Origin: Cyprinodon diabolis
Taxonomy: Eukaryota > Chordata > Actinopteri > Cyprinodontiformes > Cyprinodontidae
Assembly (NCBI GenBank): GCA_030533445.1
Contig: JARPUW010000561.1
Span: 372,001-436,000, forward strand
DNA length: 64,000 nucleotides
Direction: 5' to 3'
In this document: piece after piece, positions 38,601 to 51,156 of the stretch
Numbering within the stretch: position 1 is the first letter of the stretch
Layout of the letters: every line of letters begins with the position of its first letter
Made by a program: the position numbers and the translations under genes
The notes under the pieces: generated by a model
Told to the model about the DNA's origin: nothing
Database searches by the model: none
The model's input: only the letters and a program-made list of their open reading frames with translations

Positions 38601-39529
38601 ACAGCCATGATCTTTTCTGGCAATCATCTAGAGCTGAAAACTAACAATATAAAGTAGATTTGAGCAGATGTTTTTGGTTCCAAGCTTCAAATCAGAAGTT
38701 GAGGCCAAAACGCTCTTTTTACAGTGAGATAATGCCATTTTGGCCTCTGGAGTAGTAACAGACAAACCATTAATGATACAGCCATGATCTTTTCTGGCAA
38801 TCATCTAGAGCTGAAAACTAACAATATAAAGTAGATTTGAGCAGATGTTTTTGGTTCCAAGCTTCAAATCAGAAGTTGAGGCCAAAACGCTCTTTTCACA
38901 GTGAGATAATGCCATTTTGGCCTCTGGAGTTGTAACAGACAAACCATTAATGATACAGCCATGATCTTTTCTGGCAATCATCTAGAGCTGAAAACTAACA
39001 ATATAAAGTAGATTTGAGCAGATGTTTTTGGTTCCAAGCTTCAAAACAGAAGTTGAGGCCAAAACGCTCTTTTCACAGTGAGATAATGCCATTTTGGCCT
39101 CTGGAGTTGTAACAGACAAACCATTAATGATACTGCCATGATCTTTTCTGGCAATCATCTAGAGCTGAAAACTAACAATATAAAGTAGATTTGAGCAGAT
39201 GTTTTTGGTTCCAAGCTTCAAATCAGAAGTTGAGGCCAAAACGCTCTTTTCACAGTGAGATAATGCCATTTTGGCCTCTGGAGTTGTAACAGACAAACCA
39301 TTAATGATACAGCCATGATCTTTTCTGGCAATCATCTTTAGCTGACAACTAACAATATAAAGTAGATTTGAGCAGATGTTTTTGGTTCCAAGCTTCAAAT
39401 CAGAAGTTGAGGCCAAAACGCTCTTTTCACAGTGAGATAATGCCATTTTGGCCTCTGGAGTTGTAACAGACAAACCATTAATGATACAGCCATGATCTTT
39501 TCTGGCAATCATCTAGAGCTGACAACTAA
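35636..39529. repeat. 22-monomer block X, copy 3
   Basis: A third copy of block X, offset 6,372 bp (36 monomers) from copy 2: CATAAT at 36,305 and 37,367, CTACGAT at 37,897, and the TTTAGCTG monomer at 39,298. A private G-to-A change in TTTTTAGTTCC near 36,021 separates it from copies 1 and 2. The 36-monomer spacing equals one Y plus one X. Confidence 0.85.
39159..39512 (-). other. Fortuitous two-monomer ORF, copy 3
   Basis: Third copy, 6,372 bp beyond the second, in the third X block; the stop-losing monomer starts at 39,298. The encoded 117 residues are identical to the other two. The surrounding block has gained private changes elsewhere (near 36,021, and in the neighbouring Y block at 39,966 and 40,203), but none falls in this 354-bp ORF. 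Over so short a length that can be chance. Confidence 0.3.
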
Positions 39530-41421
39530 CAATATAAAGTAGATTTGAGCAGATGTTTTTGGTTCCAAGCTTCAAATCAGAAGTTGAGGCCAAAACGCTC
39601 TTTTCACAGTGAGATAATGCCATTTTGGCCTCTGGAGTTGTAACAGACAAACCATTAATGATACAGCCATGATCTTTTCTGGCAATCATCTAGAGCTGAA
39701 AACTAACAATATAAAGTAGATTTGAGCAGATGTTTTTGGTTCCAAGCTTCAAATCAGAAGTTGAGGCCAAAACGCTCTTTTCACAGTGAGATAATGCCAT
39801 TTTGGCCTCTGGAGTTGTAACAGACAAACCATTAATGATACAGCCATGATCTTTTCTGGCAATAATCTAGAGCTGAAAACTAACAATATAAAGTAGATTT
39901 GAGCAGATGTTTTTGGTTTCAAGCTTCAAAACAGAAGTTGAGGCCAAAACGCTCTTTTCACAGTGAAATAATGCAATTTTGGCCTCTGGAGTTGTAACAG
40001 ACAAACCATTAATGATACAGCCATGATCTTTTCTGGCAATCATCTAGAGCTGAAAACTAACAATATAAAGTAGATTTGAGCAGATGTTTTTGGTTCCAAG
40101 CTTCAAATCAGAAGTTGAGGCCAAAACGCTCTTTTCACAGTGAGATAATGCCATTTTGGCCTCTGGAGTTGTAACAGACAAACCATTAATGATACAGCCA
40201 TGATATTTTCTGGCAATCATCTAGAGCTGAAAACTAACAATATAAAGTAGATTTGAGCAGATGTTTTTGGTTCCAAGCTTCAAATCAGAAGTTGAGGCCA
40301 AAACGCTCTTTTTACAGTGAGGTAATGCCATTTTGGCCTCTGGAGTAGTAACAGACAAACCATTAATGATACAGCCATTATCTTTTCTGGCAATAATCTA
40401 CAGCTGAAAACTAACAATATAAAGTAGATTTGAGCAGATGTTTTTGGTTCCAAGCTTCAAATCAGAAGTTGAGGCCAAAACGCTCTTTTCACAGTGAGAT
40501 AATGCCATTTTGGCATCTGGAGTTGTAACAGACAAACCATTAATGATACAGCCATGATCTTTTCTGGCAATCATCTAGAGCTGAAAAATAACAATATAAA
40601 GTAGATTTGGGCAGATGTTTTTGGTTCCAAGCTTCAAATCAGAAGTTGAGGCCAAAACGCTCTTTTCACAGTGAGATAATGCCATTTTGGCCTCTGGAGT
40701 TGTAACAGACAAACCATTAATGATACAGCCATGATCTTTTCTGGCAATCATCTAGAGCTGAAAACTAACAATATAAAGTAGATTTGAGCAGATGTTTTTG
40801 GTTCCAAGCTTCAAATCAGAAGTTGAGGCCAAAACGCTCTTTTTACAGTGAGATAATGCCATTTTGGCCTCTGGAGTAGTAACAGACAAACCATTAATGA
40901 TACAGCCATGATCTTTTCTGGCAATCATCTACAGCTGAAAACTAACAATATAAAGTAGATTTGAGCAGATGTTTTTGGTTCCAAGCTTCAAATCAGAAGT
41001 TGAGGCCAAAACGCTCTTTTCACAGTGAGATAATGCCATTTTGGCCTCTGGAGTTGTAACAGACAAACCATTAATGATACAGCCATGATCTTTTCTGGCA
41101 ATCATCTACCGCTGAAAACTAACAATATAAAGTAGATTTGAGCAGATGTTTTTGGTTCCAAGCTTCAAATCAGAAGTTGAGGCCAAAACGCTCTTTTTAC
41201 AGTGAGATAATGCCATTTTGGCCTCTGGAGTAGTAACAGACAAACCATTAATGATACAGCCATGATCTTTTCTGGCAATCATCTAGAGCTGAAAACTAAC
41301 AATATAAAGTAGATTTGAGCAGATGTTTTTGGTTCCAAGCTTCAAATCAGAAGTTGAGGCCAAAACGCTCTTTTCACAGTGAGATAATGCCATTTTGGCC
41401 TCTGGAGTAGTAACAGACAAA
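39530..41421. repeat. Block Y, third occurrence, diverged and truncated
   Basis: Starts in register with the second Y (CATTAT at 40,376, offset 6,372) but carries many private changes: GAAATAATG near 39,966, GATATTTTC near 40,203, GAGGTAATG near 40,319, AATAATCTACAG near 40,393, and an unusual AAAAAT plus TTTGGG combination at 40,537. Register is lost at about 41,245, where a GTAG monomer replaces the expected second cassette. This is the transition to Domain B. Confidence 0.7.
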
Positions 41422-43014
41422 CCATTAATGATACAGCCATGATCTTTTCTGGCAATCATCTAGAGCTGAAAACTAAATATATAAAGTAGATTTGGGCAGA
41501 TGTTTTTGGTTCCAAGCTTCAAATCAGAAGTTGAGGCCAAAACGCTCTTTTCACAGTGAGATAATGCCATTTTGGCCTCTGGAGTTGTAACAGACAATCC
41601 ATTAATGATACAGCCACGATCTTTTCTGGCAATCATCTAGAGCTGAAAACTAACAATATAAAGTAGATTTGAGCAGATGTTTTTGGTTCCAAGCTTCAAA
41701 TCAGAAGTTGAGGCCAAAACGCTCTTTTCACAGTGAGATAATGCCATTTTGGCCTCTGGAGTTGTAACAGACAAACCATTAATGATACAGCCATGATCTT
41801 TTCTGGCAATCATCTAGAGCTGAAAACTAACAATATAAAGTAGATTTGAGCAGATGTTTTTGGTTCCAAGCTTCAAAACAGAAGTTGAGGCCAAAACGCT
41901 CTTTTCACAGTGAGATAATGCCATTTTGGCCTCTGGAGTTGTAACAGACAAACCATTAATGATACAGCCATAATCTTTTCTGGCAATCATCTACAGCTAA
42001 AAACTAACAATATAAAGTAGATTTGAGGAGATGTTTTTGGTTCCAAGCTTCAAATCAGAAGTTGAGGCCAAAACGCTCTTTTTACAGTGAGATAATGCCA
42101 TATTGGCCTCTGGAGTAGTAACAGACAAACCATTAATGATACAGCCATGATCTTTTCTGGCAATCATCTACAGCTGAAAACTAACAATATAAAGTAGATT
42201 TGAGCAGATGTTTTTGGTTCCAAGCTTCAAATCAGAAGTTGAGGCCAAAACGCTCTTTTCACAGTGAGATAATGCCATTTTGGCATCTGGAGTTGTAACA
42301 GACAAACCATTAATGATACAGCCATGATCTTTTCTGGCAATCATCTAGAGCTGAAAAATAACAATATAAAGTAGATTTGAGCAGATGTTTTTGGTTCCAA
42401 GCTTCAAATCAGAAGTTGAGGCCAAAACGCTCTTTTCACAGTGAGATAATGCCATTTTGGCCTCTGGAGTTGTAACAGACAAACCATTAATGATACAGCC
42501 ATGATCTTTTCTGGCAATCATCTAGAGCTGAAAACTAACAATATAAAGTAGATTTGAGCAGATGTTTTTGGTTCCAAGCTTCAAATCAGAAGTTGAGGCC
42601 AAAACGCTCTTTTTACAGTGAGATAATGCCATTTTGGCCTCTGGAGTAGTAACAGACAAACCATTAATGATACAGCCATGATCTTTTCTGGAAATCATCT
42701 AGAGCTGAAAACTAACAATATAAAGTAGATTTGAGCAGATGTTTTTGGTTCCAAGCTTCAAATCAGAAGTTGAGACCAAAACGCTCTTTTCACAGTGAGA
42801 TAATGCCATTTTGGCCTCTGGAGTTGTAACAGACAAACCATTAATGATACAGCCATGATCTTTTCTGGCAATCATCTAGAGCTGAAAACTAACAATATAA
42901 AGTAGATTTGAGCAGATGTTTTTGGTTCCAAGCTTCAAAACAGAAGTTGAGGCCAAAACGCTCTTTTCACAGTGAGATAATGCCATTTTGGCCTCTGGAG
43001 TTGTAACAGACAAA
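41422..43014. repeat. Domain A/B transition, nine monomers
   Basis: Contains the first Domain B markers: AAATATA/GGG with a CAATCC end at 41,422, CACGAT at 41,615, and CATAAT with GCTAA and GAGGAG at 41,953. These are mixed with a run at 42,130-42,837 resembling the CAG/A156, AAAAAT and TTTTTAC monomers of Domain A. The CACGAT marker here is 23 monomers before the one at 45,686, not 16, so this stretch is outside the regular 16-mer HOR. A GCCATATTGG change in copy 238 disturbs the right arm of the inverted repeat. Confidence 0.65.
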
Positions 43015-45846
43015 CCATTAATGATACAGCCATAATCTTTTCTGGCAATCATCTACAGCTAAAAACTAACAATATAAAGTAGATTTGAGGAGATGTTTTT
43101 GGTTCCAAGCTTCAAATCAGAAGTTGAGGCCAAAACGCTCTTTTCACAGTGAGATAATGCCATTTTGGCCTCTGGAGTTGTAACAGACAAACCATTAATG
43201 ATACAGCCATGATCTTTTCTGGCAATCATCTACCGCTGAAAACTAACAATATAAAGTAGATTTGCGCAGATGTTTTTGGTTCCAAGCTTCAAATCAGAAG
43301 TTGAGGCCAAAACGCTCTTTTTACAGTGAGATAATGCCATTTTGGCCTCTGGAGTAGTAACAGACAAACCATTAATGATACAGCCATGATCTTTTCTGGC
43401 AATCATCTAGAGCTGAAAACTAACAATATAAAGTAGATTTGAGCAGATGTTTTTGGTTCCAAGCTTCAAAACAGAAGTTGAGGCCAAAACGCTCTTTTCA
43501 CAGTGAGATAAAGCCATTTTGGCCTCTAGAGTTGTAACAGACAGACCATTAATGATACTGCCATGATCTTTTCTGGCAATCATCTAGAGCTGAAAACTAA
43601 CAATATAAAGTAGATTTGAGCAGATGTTTTTGGTTCCAAGCTTCAAATCAGAAGTTGAGGCCAAAACGCTCTTTTCACAGTGAGATAATGCCATTTTGGC
43701 CTCTGGAGTAGTAACAGACAAACCATTAATGATACAGCCATGATCTTTTCTGGCAATCATCTAGAGCTGAAAACTAACTATATAAAGTAGATTTGGGCAG
43801 ATGTTTTTGGTTCCAAGCTTCAAATCAGAAGTTGAGGCCAAAACGCTCTTTTCACAGTGAGATAATGCCATTTTGGCATCTGGAGTTGTAACAGACAAAC
43901 CATTAATGATACAGCCATGATCTTTTCCGGCAATCATCTAGAGCTGAAAAATAACAATATAAAGTAGATTTGAGCAGATGTTTTTGGTTCCAAGCTTCAA
44001 ATCAGAAGTTGAGGCCAAAACGCTCTTTTCACAGTGAGATAATGCCATTTTGGCCTCTGGAGTTGTAACAGACAAACCATTAATGATACAGCCATGATCT
44101 TTTCTGGCAATCATCTAGAGCTGAAAACTAACAATATAAAGTAGATTTGAGCAGATGTTTTTGGTTCCAAGCTTCAAATCAGAAGTTGAGGCCAAAACGC
44201 TCTTTTTACAGTGAGATAATGCCATTTTGGCCTCTGGAGTAGTAACAGACAAACCATTAATGATACAGCCATGATCTTTTCTGGCAATCATCTAGAGCTG
44301 AAAACTAACAATATAAAGTAGATTTGAGCAGATGTTTTTGGTTCCAAGCTTCAAATCAGAAGTTGAGGCCAAAACGCTCTTTTCACAGTGAGATAATGCC
44401 ATTTTGGCCTCTGGAGTTGTAACAGACAAACCATTAATGATACAGCCATGATCTTTTCTGGCAATCATCTAGAGCTGAAAACTAACAATATAAAGTAGAT
44501 TTGAGCAGATGTTTTTGGTTCCAAGCTTCAAAACAGAAGTTGAGGCCAAAACGCTCTTTTCACAGTGAGATAATGCCATTTTGGCCTCTGGAGTTGTAAC
44601 AGACAAACCATTAATGATACTGCCATGATCTTTTCTGGCAATCATCTAGAGCTGAAAACTAACAATATAAAGTAGATTTGAGCAGATGTTTTTGGTTCCA
44701 AGCTTCAAATCAGAAGTTGAGGCCAAAACGCTCTTTTCACAGTGAGATAATGCCATTTTGGCCTCTGGAGTTGTAACAGACAAACCATTAATGATACAGC
44801 CATAATCTTTTCTGGCAATCATCTACAGCTGAAAACTAACAATATAAAGTAGATTTGAGCAGATGTTTTTGGTTCCAAGCTTCAAATCAGAAGTTGAGGC
44901 CAAAACGCTCTTTTCACAGTGAGATAATGCCATTTTGGCCTCTGGAGTTGTAACAGACAAACCATTAATGATACAGCCACGATCTTTTCTGGCAATCATC
45001 TAGAGATGAAAACTAACAATATAAAGTAGATTTGAGCAGATGTTTTTGGTTCCAAGCTTCAAATCAGAAGTTGAGGCCAAAACGCTCTTTTCACAGTGAG
45101 ATAATGCCATTTTGGCCTCTGGAGTTGTAACAGACAAACCATTAATGATACAGCCATGATCTTTTCTGGCAATCATCTAGAGCTGAAAACTAACAATATA
45201 AAGTAGATTTGAGCAGATGTTTTTGGTTCCAAGCTTCAAATCAGAAGTTGAGGCCAAAACGCTCTTTTCACAGTGAGATAATGCCATTTTGGCCTCTGGA
45301 GTTGTAACAGACAAACCATTAATGATACAGCCATGATCTTTTCTGGCAATCATCTAGAGCTGAAAACTAACAATATAAAGTAGATTTGAGCAGATGTTTT
45401 TGGTTCCAAGCTTCAAATCAGAAGTTGAGGCCAAAACGCTCTTTTTACAGTGAGATAATGCCATTTTGGCCTCTGGAGTAGTAACAGACAAACCATTAAT
45501 GATACAGCCATGATCTTTTCTGGCAATCATCTAGAGCTGAAAACTAAATATATAAAGTAGATTTGGGCAGATGTTTTTGGTTCCAAGCTTCAAATCAGAA
45601 GTTGAGGCCAAAACGCTCTTTTCACAGTGAGATAATGCCATTTTGGCCTCTGGAGTTGTAACAGACAATCCATTAATGATACAGCCACGATCTTTTCTGG
45701 CAATCATCTAGAGCTGAAAACTAACAATATAAAGTAGATTTGAGCAGATGTTTTTGGTTCCAAGCTTCAAATCAGAAGTTGAGGCCAAAACGCTCTTTTC
45801 ACAGTGAGATATTGCCATTTTGGCCTCTGGAGTTGTAACAGACAAA
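43015..45846. repeat. 16-monomer HOR (2,832 bp), copy 1 (Domain B)
   Basis: Sixteen monomers in the order: CATAAT/CAG/GCTAA/GAGGAG; CCG/TTTTTAC; A103 with AAAGCC and CAGACC end; ACTG/GTAG; CTAT/GGG/A156; AAAAAT; TTTTTAC; plain; A103; ACTG; CATAAT/CAG; CACGAT/GATGA; plain; TTTTTAC; AAATATA/GGG with CAATCC end; CACGAT with ATATTGCC. The GAGGAG marker recurs at 43,088, 45,920 and 48,752, exactly 2,832 bp apart. Private changes include TTGCGCAG near 43,264 and TTTTCCGG near 43,924. Confidence 0.85.
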
Positions 45847-48678
45847 CCATTAATGATACAGCCATAATCTTTTCTGGCAATCATCTACAGCTAAAAACTA
45901 ACAATATAAAGTAGATTTGAGGAGATGTTTTTGGTTCCAAGCTTCAAATCAGAAGTTGAGGCCAAAACGCTCTTTTCACAGTGAGATAATGCCATTTTGG
46001 CCTCTGGAGTTGTAACAGACAAACCATTAATGATACAGCCATGATCTTTTCTGGCAATCATCTACCGCTGAAAACTAACAATATAAAGTAGATTTGAGCA
46101 GATGTTTTTGGTTCCAAGCTTCAAATCAGAAGTTGAGGCCAAAACGCTCTTTTTACAGTGAGATAATGCCATTTTGGCCTCTGGAGTAGTAACAGACAAA
46201 CCATTAATGATACAGCCATGATCTTTTCTGGCAATCATCTAGAGCTGAAAACTAACAATATAAAGTAGATTTGAGCAGATGTTTTTGGTTCCAAGCTTCA
46301 AAACAGAAGTTGAGGCCAAAACGCTCTTTTCACAGTGAGATAAAGCCATTTTGGCCTCTAGAGTTGTAACAGACAGACCATTAATGATACTGCCATGATC
46401 TTTTCTGGCAATCATCTAGAGCTGAAAACTAACAATATAAAGTAGATTTGAGCAGATGTTTTTGGTTCCAAGCTTCAAATCAGAAGTTGAGGCCAAAACG
46501 CTCTTTTCACAGTGAGATAATGCCATTTTGGCCTCTGGAGTAGTAACAGACAAACCATTAATGATACAGCCATGATCTTTTCTGGCAATCATCTAGAGCT
46601 GAAAACTAACTATATAAAGTAGATTTGGGCAGATGTTTTTGGTTCCAAGCTTCAAATCAGAAGTTGAGGCCAAAACGCTCTTTTCACAGTGAGATAATGC
46701 CATTTTGGCATCTGGAGTTGTAACAGACAAACCATTAATGATACAGCCATGATCTTTTCTGGCAATCATCTAGAGCTGAAAAATAACAATATAAAGTAGA
46801 TTTGAGCAGATGTTTTTGGTTCCAAGCTTCAAATCAGAAGTTGAGGCCAAAACGCTCTTTTCACAGTGAGATAATGCCATTTTGGCCTCTGGAGTTGTAA
46901 CAGACAAACCATTAATGATACAGCCATGATCTTTTCTGGCAATCATCTAGAGCTGAAAACTAACAATATAAAGTAGATTTGAGCAGATGTTTTTGGTTCC
47001 AAGCTTCAAAACAGAAGTTGAGGCCAAAACGCTCTTTTTACAGTGAGATAATGCCATTTTGGCCTCTGGAGTAGTAACAGACAAACCATTAATGATACAG
47101 CCATGATCTTTTCTGGCAATCATCTAGAGCTGAAAACTAACAATATAAAGTAGATTTGAGCAGATGTTTTTGGTTCCAAGCTTCAAATCAGAAGTTGAGG
47201 CCAAAACGCTCTTTTCACAGTGAGATAATGCCATTTTGGCCTCTGGAGTTGTAACAGACAAACCATTAATGATACAGCCATGATCTTTTCTGGCAATCAT
47301 CTAGAGCTGAAAACTAACAATATAAAGTAGATTTGAGCAGATGTTTTTGGTTCCAAGCTTCAAAACAGAAGTTGAGGCCAAAACGCTCTTTTCAAAGTGA
47401 GATTATGCCATTTTGGCCTCTGGAGTTGTAACAGACAAACCATTAATGATACTGCCATGATCTTTTCTGGCAATCATCTAGAGCTGAAAACTAACAATAT
47501 AAAGTAGATTTGAGCAGATGTTTTTGGTTCCAAGCTTCAAATCAGAAGTTGAGGCCAAAACGCTCTTTTCACAGTGAGATAATGCCATTTTGGCCTCTGG
47601 AGTTGTAACAGACAAACCATTAATGATACAGCTATAATCTTTTCTGGCAATCATCTACAGCTGAAAACTAACAATATAAAGTAGATTTGAGCAGATGTTT
47701 TTGGTTCCAAGCTTCAAATCAGAAGTTGAGGCCAAAACGCTCTTTTCACAGTGAGATAATGCCATTTTGGCCTCTGGAGTTGTAACAGACAAACCATTAA
47801 TGATACAGCCACGATCTTTTCTGGCAATCATCTAGAGATGAAAACTAACAATATAAAGTAGATTTGAGCAGATGTTTTTGGTTCCAAGCTTCAAATCAGA
47901 AGTTGAGGCCAAAACGCTCTTTTCACAGTGAGATAATGCCATTTTGGCCTCTGGAGTTGTAACAGACAAACCATTAATGATACAGCCATGATCTTTTCTG
48001 GCAATCATCTAGAGCTGAAAACTAACAATATAAAGTAGATTTGAGCAGATGTTTTTGGTTCCAAGCTTCAAATCAGAAGTTGAGGCCAAAACGCTCTTTT
48101 CACAGTGAGATAATGCCATTTTGGCCTCTGGAGTTGTAACAGACAAACCATTAATGATACAGCCATGATCTTTTCTGGCAATCATCTAGAGCTGAAAACT
48201 AACAATATAAAGTAGATTTGAGCAGATGTTTTTGGTTCCAAGCTTCAAATCAGAAGTTGAGGCCAAAATGCTCTTTTTACAGTGAGATAATGCCATTTTG
48301 GCCTCTGGAGTAGTAACAGACAAACCATTAATGATACAGCCATGATCTTTTCTGGCAATCATCTAGAGCTGAAAACTAAATATATAAAGTAGATTTGGGC
48401 AGATGTTTTTGGTTCCAAGCTTCAAATCAGAAGTTGAGGCCAAAACGCTCTTTTCACAGTGAGATAATGCCATTTTGGCCTCTGGAGTTGTAACAGACAA
48501 TCCATTAATGATACAGCCACGATCTTTTCTGGCAATCATCTAGAGCTGAAAACTAACAATATAAAGTAGATTTGAGCAGATGTTTTTGGTTCCAAGCTTC
48601 AAATCAGAAGTTGAGGCCAAAACGTTCTTTTCACAGTGAGATATTGCCATTTTGGCCTCTGGAGTTGTAACAGACAAA
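45847..48678. repeat. 16-monomer HOR (2,832 bp), copy 2 (Domain B)
   Basis: The same sixteen-monomer order as the preceding unit. CACGAT markers at 47,810 and 48,518 match 44,978 and 45,686. Differences include the seventh monomer (46,909), which has A103 together with TTTTTAC; TCAAAGTGAGATTATG near 47,393; CTATAAT near 47,632; AAAATGCTC near 48,267 (a CpG to TpG change); and AACGTTC near 48,622. Confidence 0.85.
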
Positions 48679-50094
48679 CCATTAATGATACAGCCATAAT
48701 CTTTTCTGGCAATCATCTACAGCTAAAAACTAACAATATAAAGTAGATTTGAGGAGATGTTTTTGGTTCCAAGCTTCAAATCAGAAGTTGAGGCCAAAAC
48801 GCTCTTTTCACAGTGAGATAATGCCATTTTGGCCTCTGGAGTTGTAACAGACAAACCATTAATGATACAGCCATGATCTTTTCTGGCAATCATCTACCGC
48901 TGAAAACTAACAATATAAAGTAGATTTGAGCAGATGTTTTTGGTTCCAAGCTTCAAATCAGAAGTTGAGGCCAAAACGCTCTTTTTACAGTGAGATAATG
49001 CCATTTTGGCCTCTGGAGTAGTAACAGACAAACCATTAATGATACAGCCATGATCTTTTCTGGCAATCATCTAGAGCTGAAAACTAACAATATAAAGTAG
49101 ATTTGAGCAGATGTTTTTGGTTCCAAGCTTCAAAACAGAAGTTGAGGCCAAAACGCTCTTTTCACAGTGAGATAATGCCATTTTGGCCTCTAGAGTTGTA
49201 ACAGACAGACCATTAATGATACTGCCATGATCTTTTCTGGCAATCATCTAGAGCTGAAAACTAACAATATAAAGTAGATTTGAGCAGATGTTTTTGGTTC
49301 CAAGCTTCAAATCAGAAGTTGAGGCCAAAACGCTCTTTTCACAGTGAGATAATGCCATTTTGGCCTCTGGAGTAGTAACAGACAAACCATTAATGATACA
49401 GCCATGATCTTTTCTGGCAATCATCTAGAGCTGAAAACTAACTATATAAAGTAGATTTGGGCAGATGTTTTTGGTTCCAAGCTTCAAATCAGAAGTTGAG
49501 GCCAAAACGCTCTTTTCACAGTGAGATAATGCCATTTTGGCATCTGGAGTTGTAACAGACAAACCATTAATGATACAGCCATGATCTTTTCTGGCAATCA
49601 TCTAGAGCTGAAAAATAACAATATAAAGTAGATTTGAGCAGATGTTTTTGGTTCCAAGCTTCAAATCAGAAGTTGAGGCCAAAACGCTCTTTTTACAGTG
49701 AGATAATGCCATTTTGGCCTCTGGAGTAGTAACAGACAAACCATTAATGATACAGCCATGATCTTTTCTGGCAATCATCTAGAGCTGAAAACTAACAATA
49801 TAAAGTAGAGTTGAGCAGATGCTTTTGGTTCCAAGCTTCAAATCAGAAGTTGAGGCCAAAACGCTCTTTTCACAGTGAGATAATGCCATTTTGGCCTCTG
49901 GAGTTGTAACAGACAAACCATTAATGATACAGCCATGATCTTTTCTGGCAATCATCTAGAGCTGAAAACTAACAATATAAAGTAGATTTGAGCAGATGTT
50001 TTTGGTTCCAAGCTTCAAATCAGAAGTTGAGGCCAAAACGCTCTTTTCACAGTGAGATAATGCCATTTTGGCCTCTGGAGTTGTAACAGACAAA
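48679..50094. repeat. Truncated 16-mer HOR copy of eight monomers
   Basis: Begins as a third 16-mer copy (CATAAT/GAGGAG, CCG, A103/CAGACC, ACTG, CTAT/GGG) but lasts only eight monomers (1,416 bp) before the unit start recurs at 50,095. Monomer 49,564 is a visible chimera: its left part has AAAAAT, as in the sixth slot, and its right part has TTTTTAC and GTAG, as in the seventh. Monomer 49,741 has two private changes, TAGAGTTGAG and GATGCTTTTGG. Confidence 0.8.
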
Positions 50095-51156
50095 CCATTA
50101 ATGATACAGCCATAATCTTTTCTGGCAATCATCTACAGCTAAAAACTAACAATATAAAGTAGATTTGAGGAGATGTTTTTGGTTCCAAGCTTCAAATCAG
50201 AAGTTGAGGCCAAAACGCTCTTTTCACAGTGAGATAATGCCATTTTGGCCTCTGGAGTTGTAACAGACAAACCATTAATGATACAGCCATGATCTTTTCT
50301 GGCAATCATCTACCGCTGAAAACTAACAATATAAAGTAGATTTGAGCAGATGTTTTTGGTTCCAAGCTTCAAATCAGAAGTTGAGGCCAAAACGCTCTTT
50401 TTACAGTGAGATAATGCCATTTTGGCCTCTGGAGTAGTAACAGACAAACCATTAATGATACAGCCATGATCTTTTCTGGCAATCATCTAGAGCTGAAAAC
50501 GAACAATATAAAGTAGATTTGAGCAGATGTTTTTGGTTCCAAGCTTCAAAACAGAAGTTGAGGCCAAAACGCTCTTTTCACAGTGAGATATTGCCATTTT
50601 GGCCTCTAGAGTTGTAACAGACAGACCATTAATGATACTGCCATGATCTTTTCTGGCAATCATCTAGAGCTGAAAACTAACAATATAAAGTAGATTTGAG
50701 CAGATGTTTTTGGTTCCAAGCTTCAAATCAGAAGTTGAGGCCAAAACGCTCTTTTCACAGTGAGATAATGCCATTTTGGCCTCTGGAGTAGTAACAGACA
50801 AACCATTAATGATACAGCCATGATCTTTTCTGGCAATCATCTAGAGCTGAAAACTAACTATATAAAGTAGATTTGGGCAGATGTTTTTGGTTCCAAGCTT
50901 CAAATCAGAAGTTCAGGCCAAAACGCTCTTTTCACAGTGAGATAATGCCATTTTGGCCTCTGGAGTTGTAACAGACAAACCATTAATGATACAGCCATGA
51001 TCTTTTCTGGCAATCATCTAGAGCTGAAAACTAACAATATAAAGTAGATTTGAGCAGATGTTTTTGGTTCCAAGCTTCAAAACAGAAGTTGAGGCAAAAA
51101 CGCTCTTTTCACAGTGAGATAATGCCATTTTGGCCTATGGAGTTGTAACAGACAAA
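50095..51156. repeat. Start of a further 16-mer HOR copy, broken off after six monomers
   Basis: Repeats the opening of the Domain B unit: CATAAT/GCTAA/GAGGAG, CCG, A103 with CAGACC, ACTG/GTAG, CTAT/GGG. The fifth monomer has GTTCAGG and no A156, unlike the Domain B fifth slot and like Domain D. The sixth (50,980) has GAGGCAAAAA and GGCCTATGG. The GGCCTATGG change reappears in Domain D at 57,529, 61,070 and 62,663. Confidence 0.7.

Noticed and set aside
28893..39512. The three identical 117-codon ORFs as a real small repetitive protein gene family
   Set aside because: Each is exactly two satellite monomers, differs from the surrounding copies by loss of one stop, and is identical to the others because of segmental duplication. 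No domain, promoter context or codon-level evidence supports a gene.
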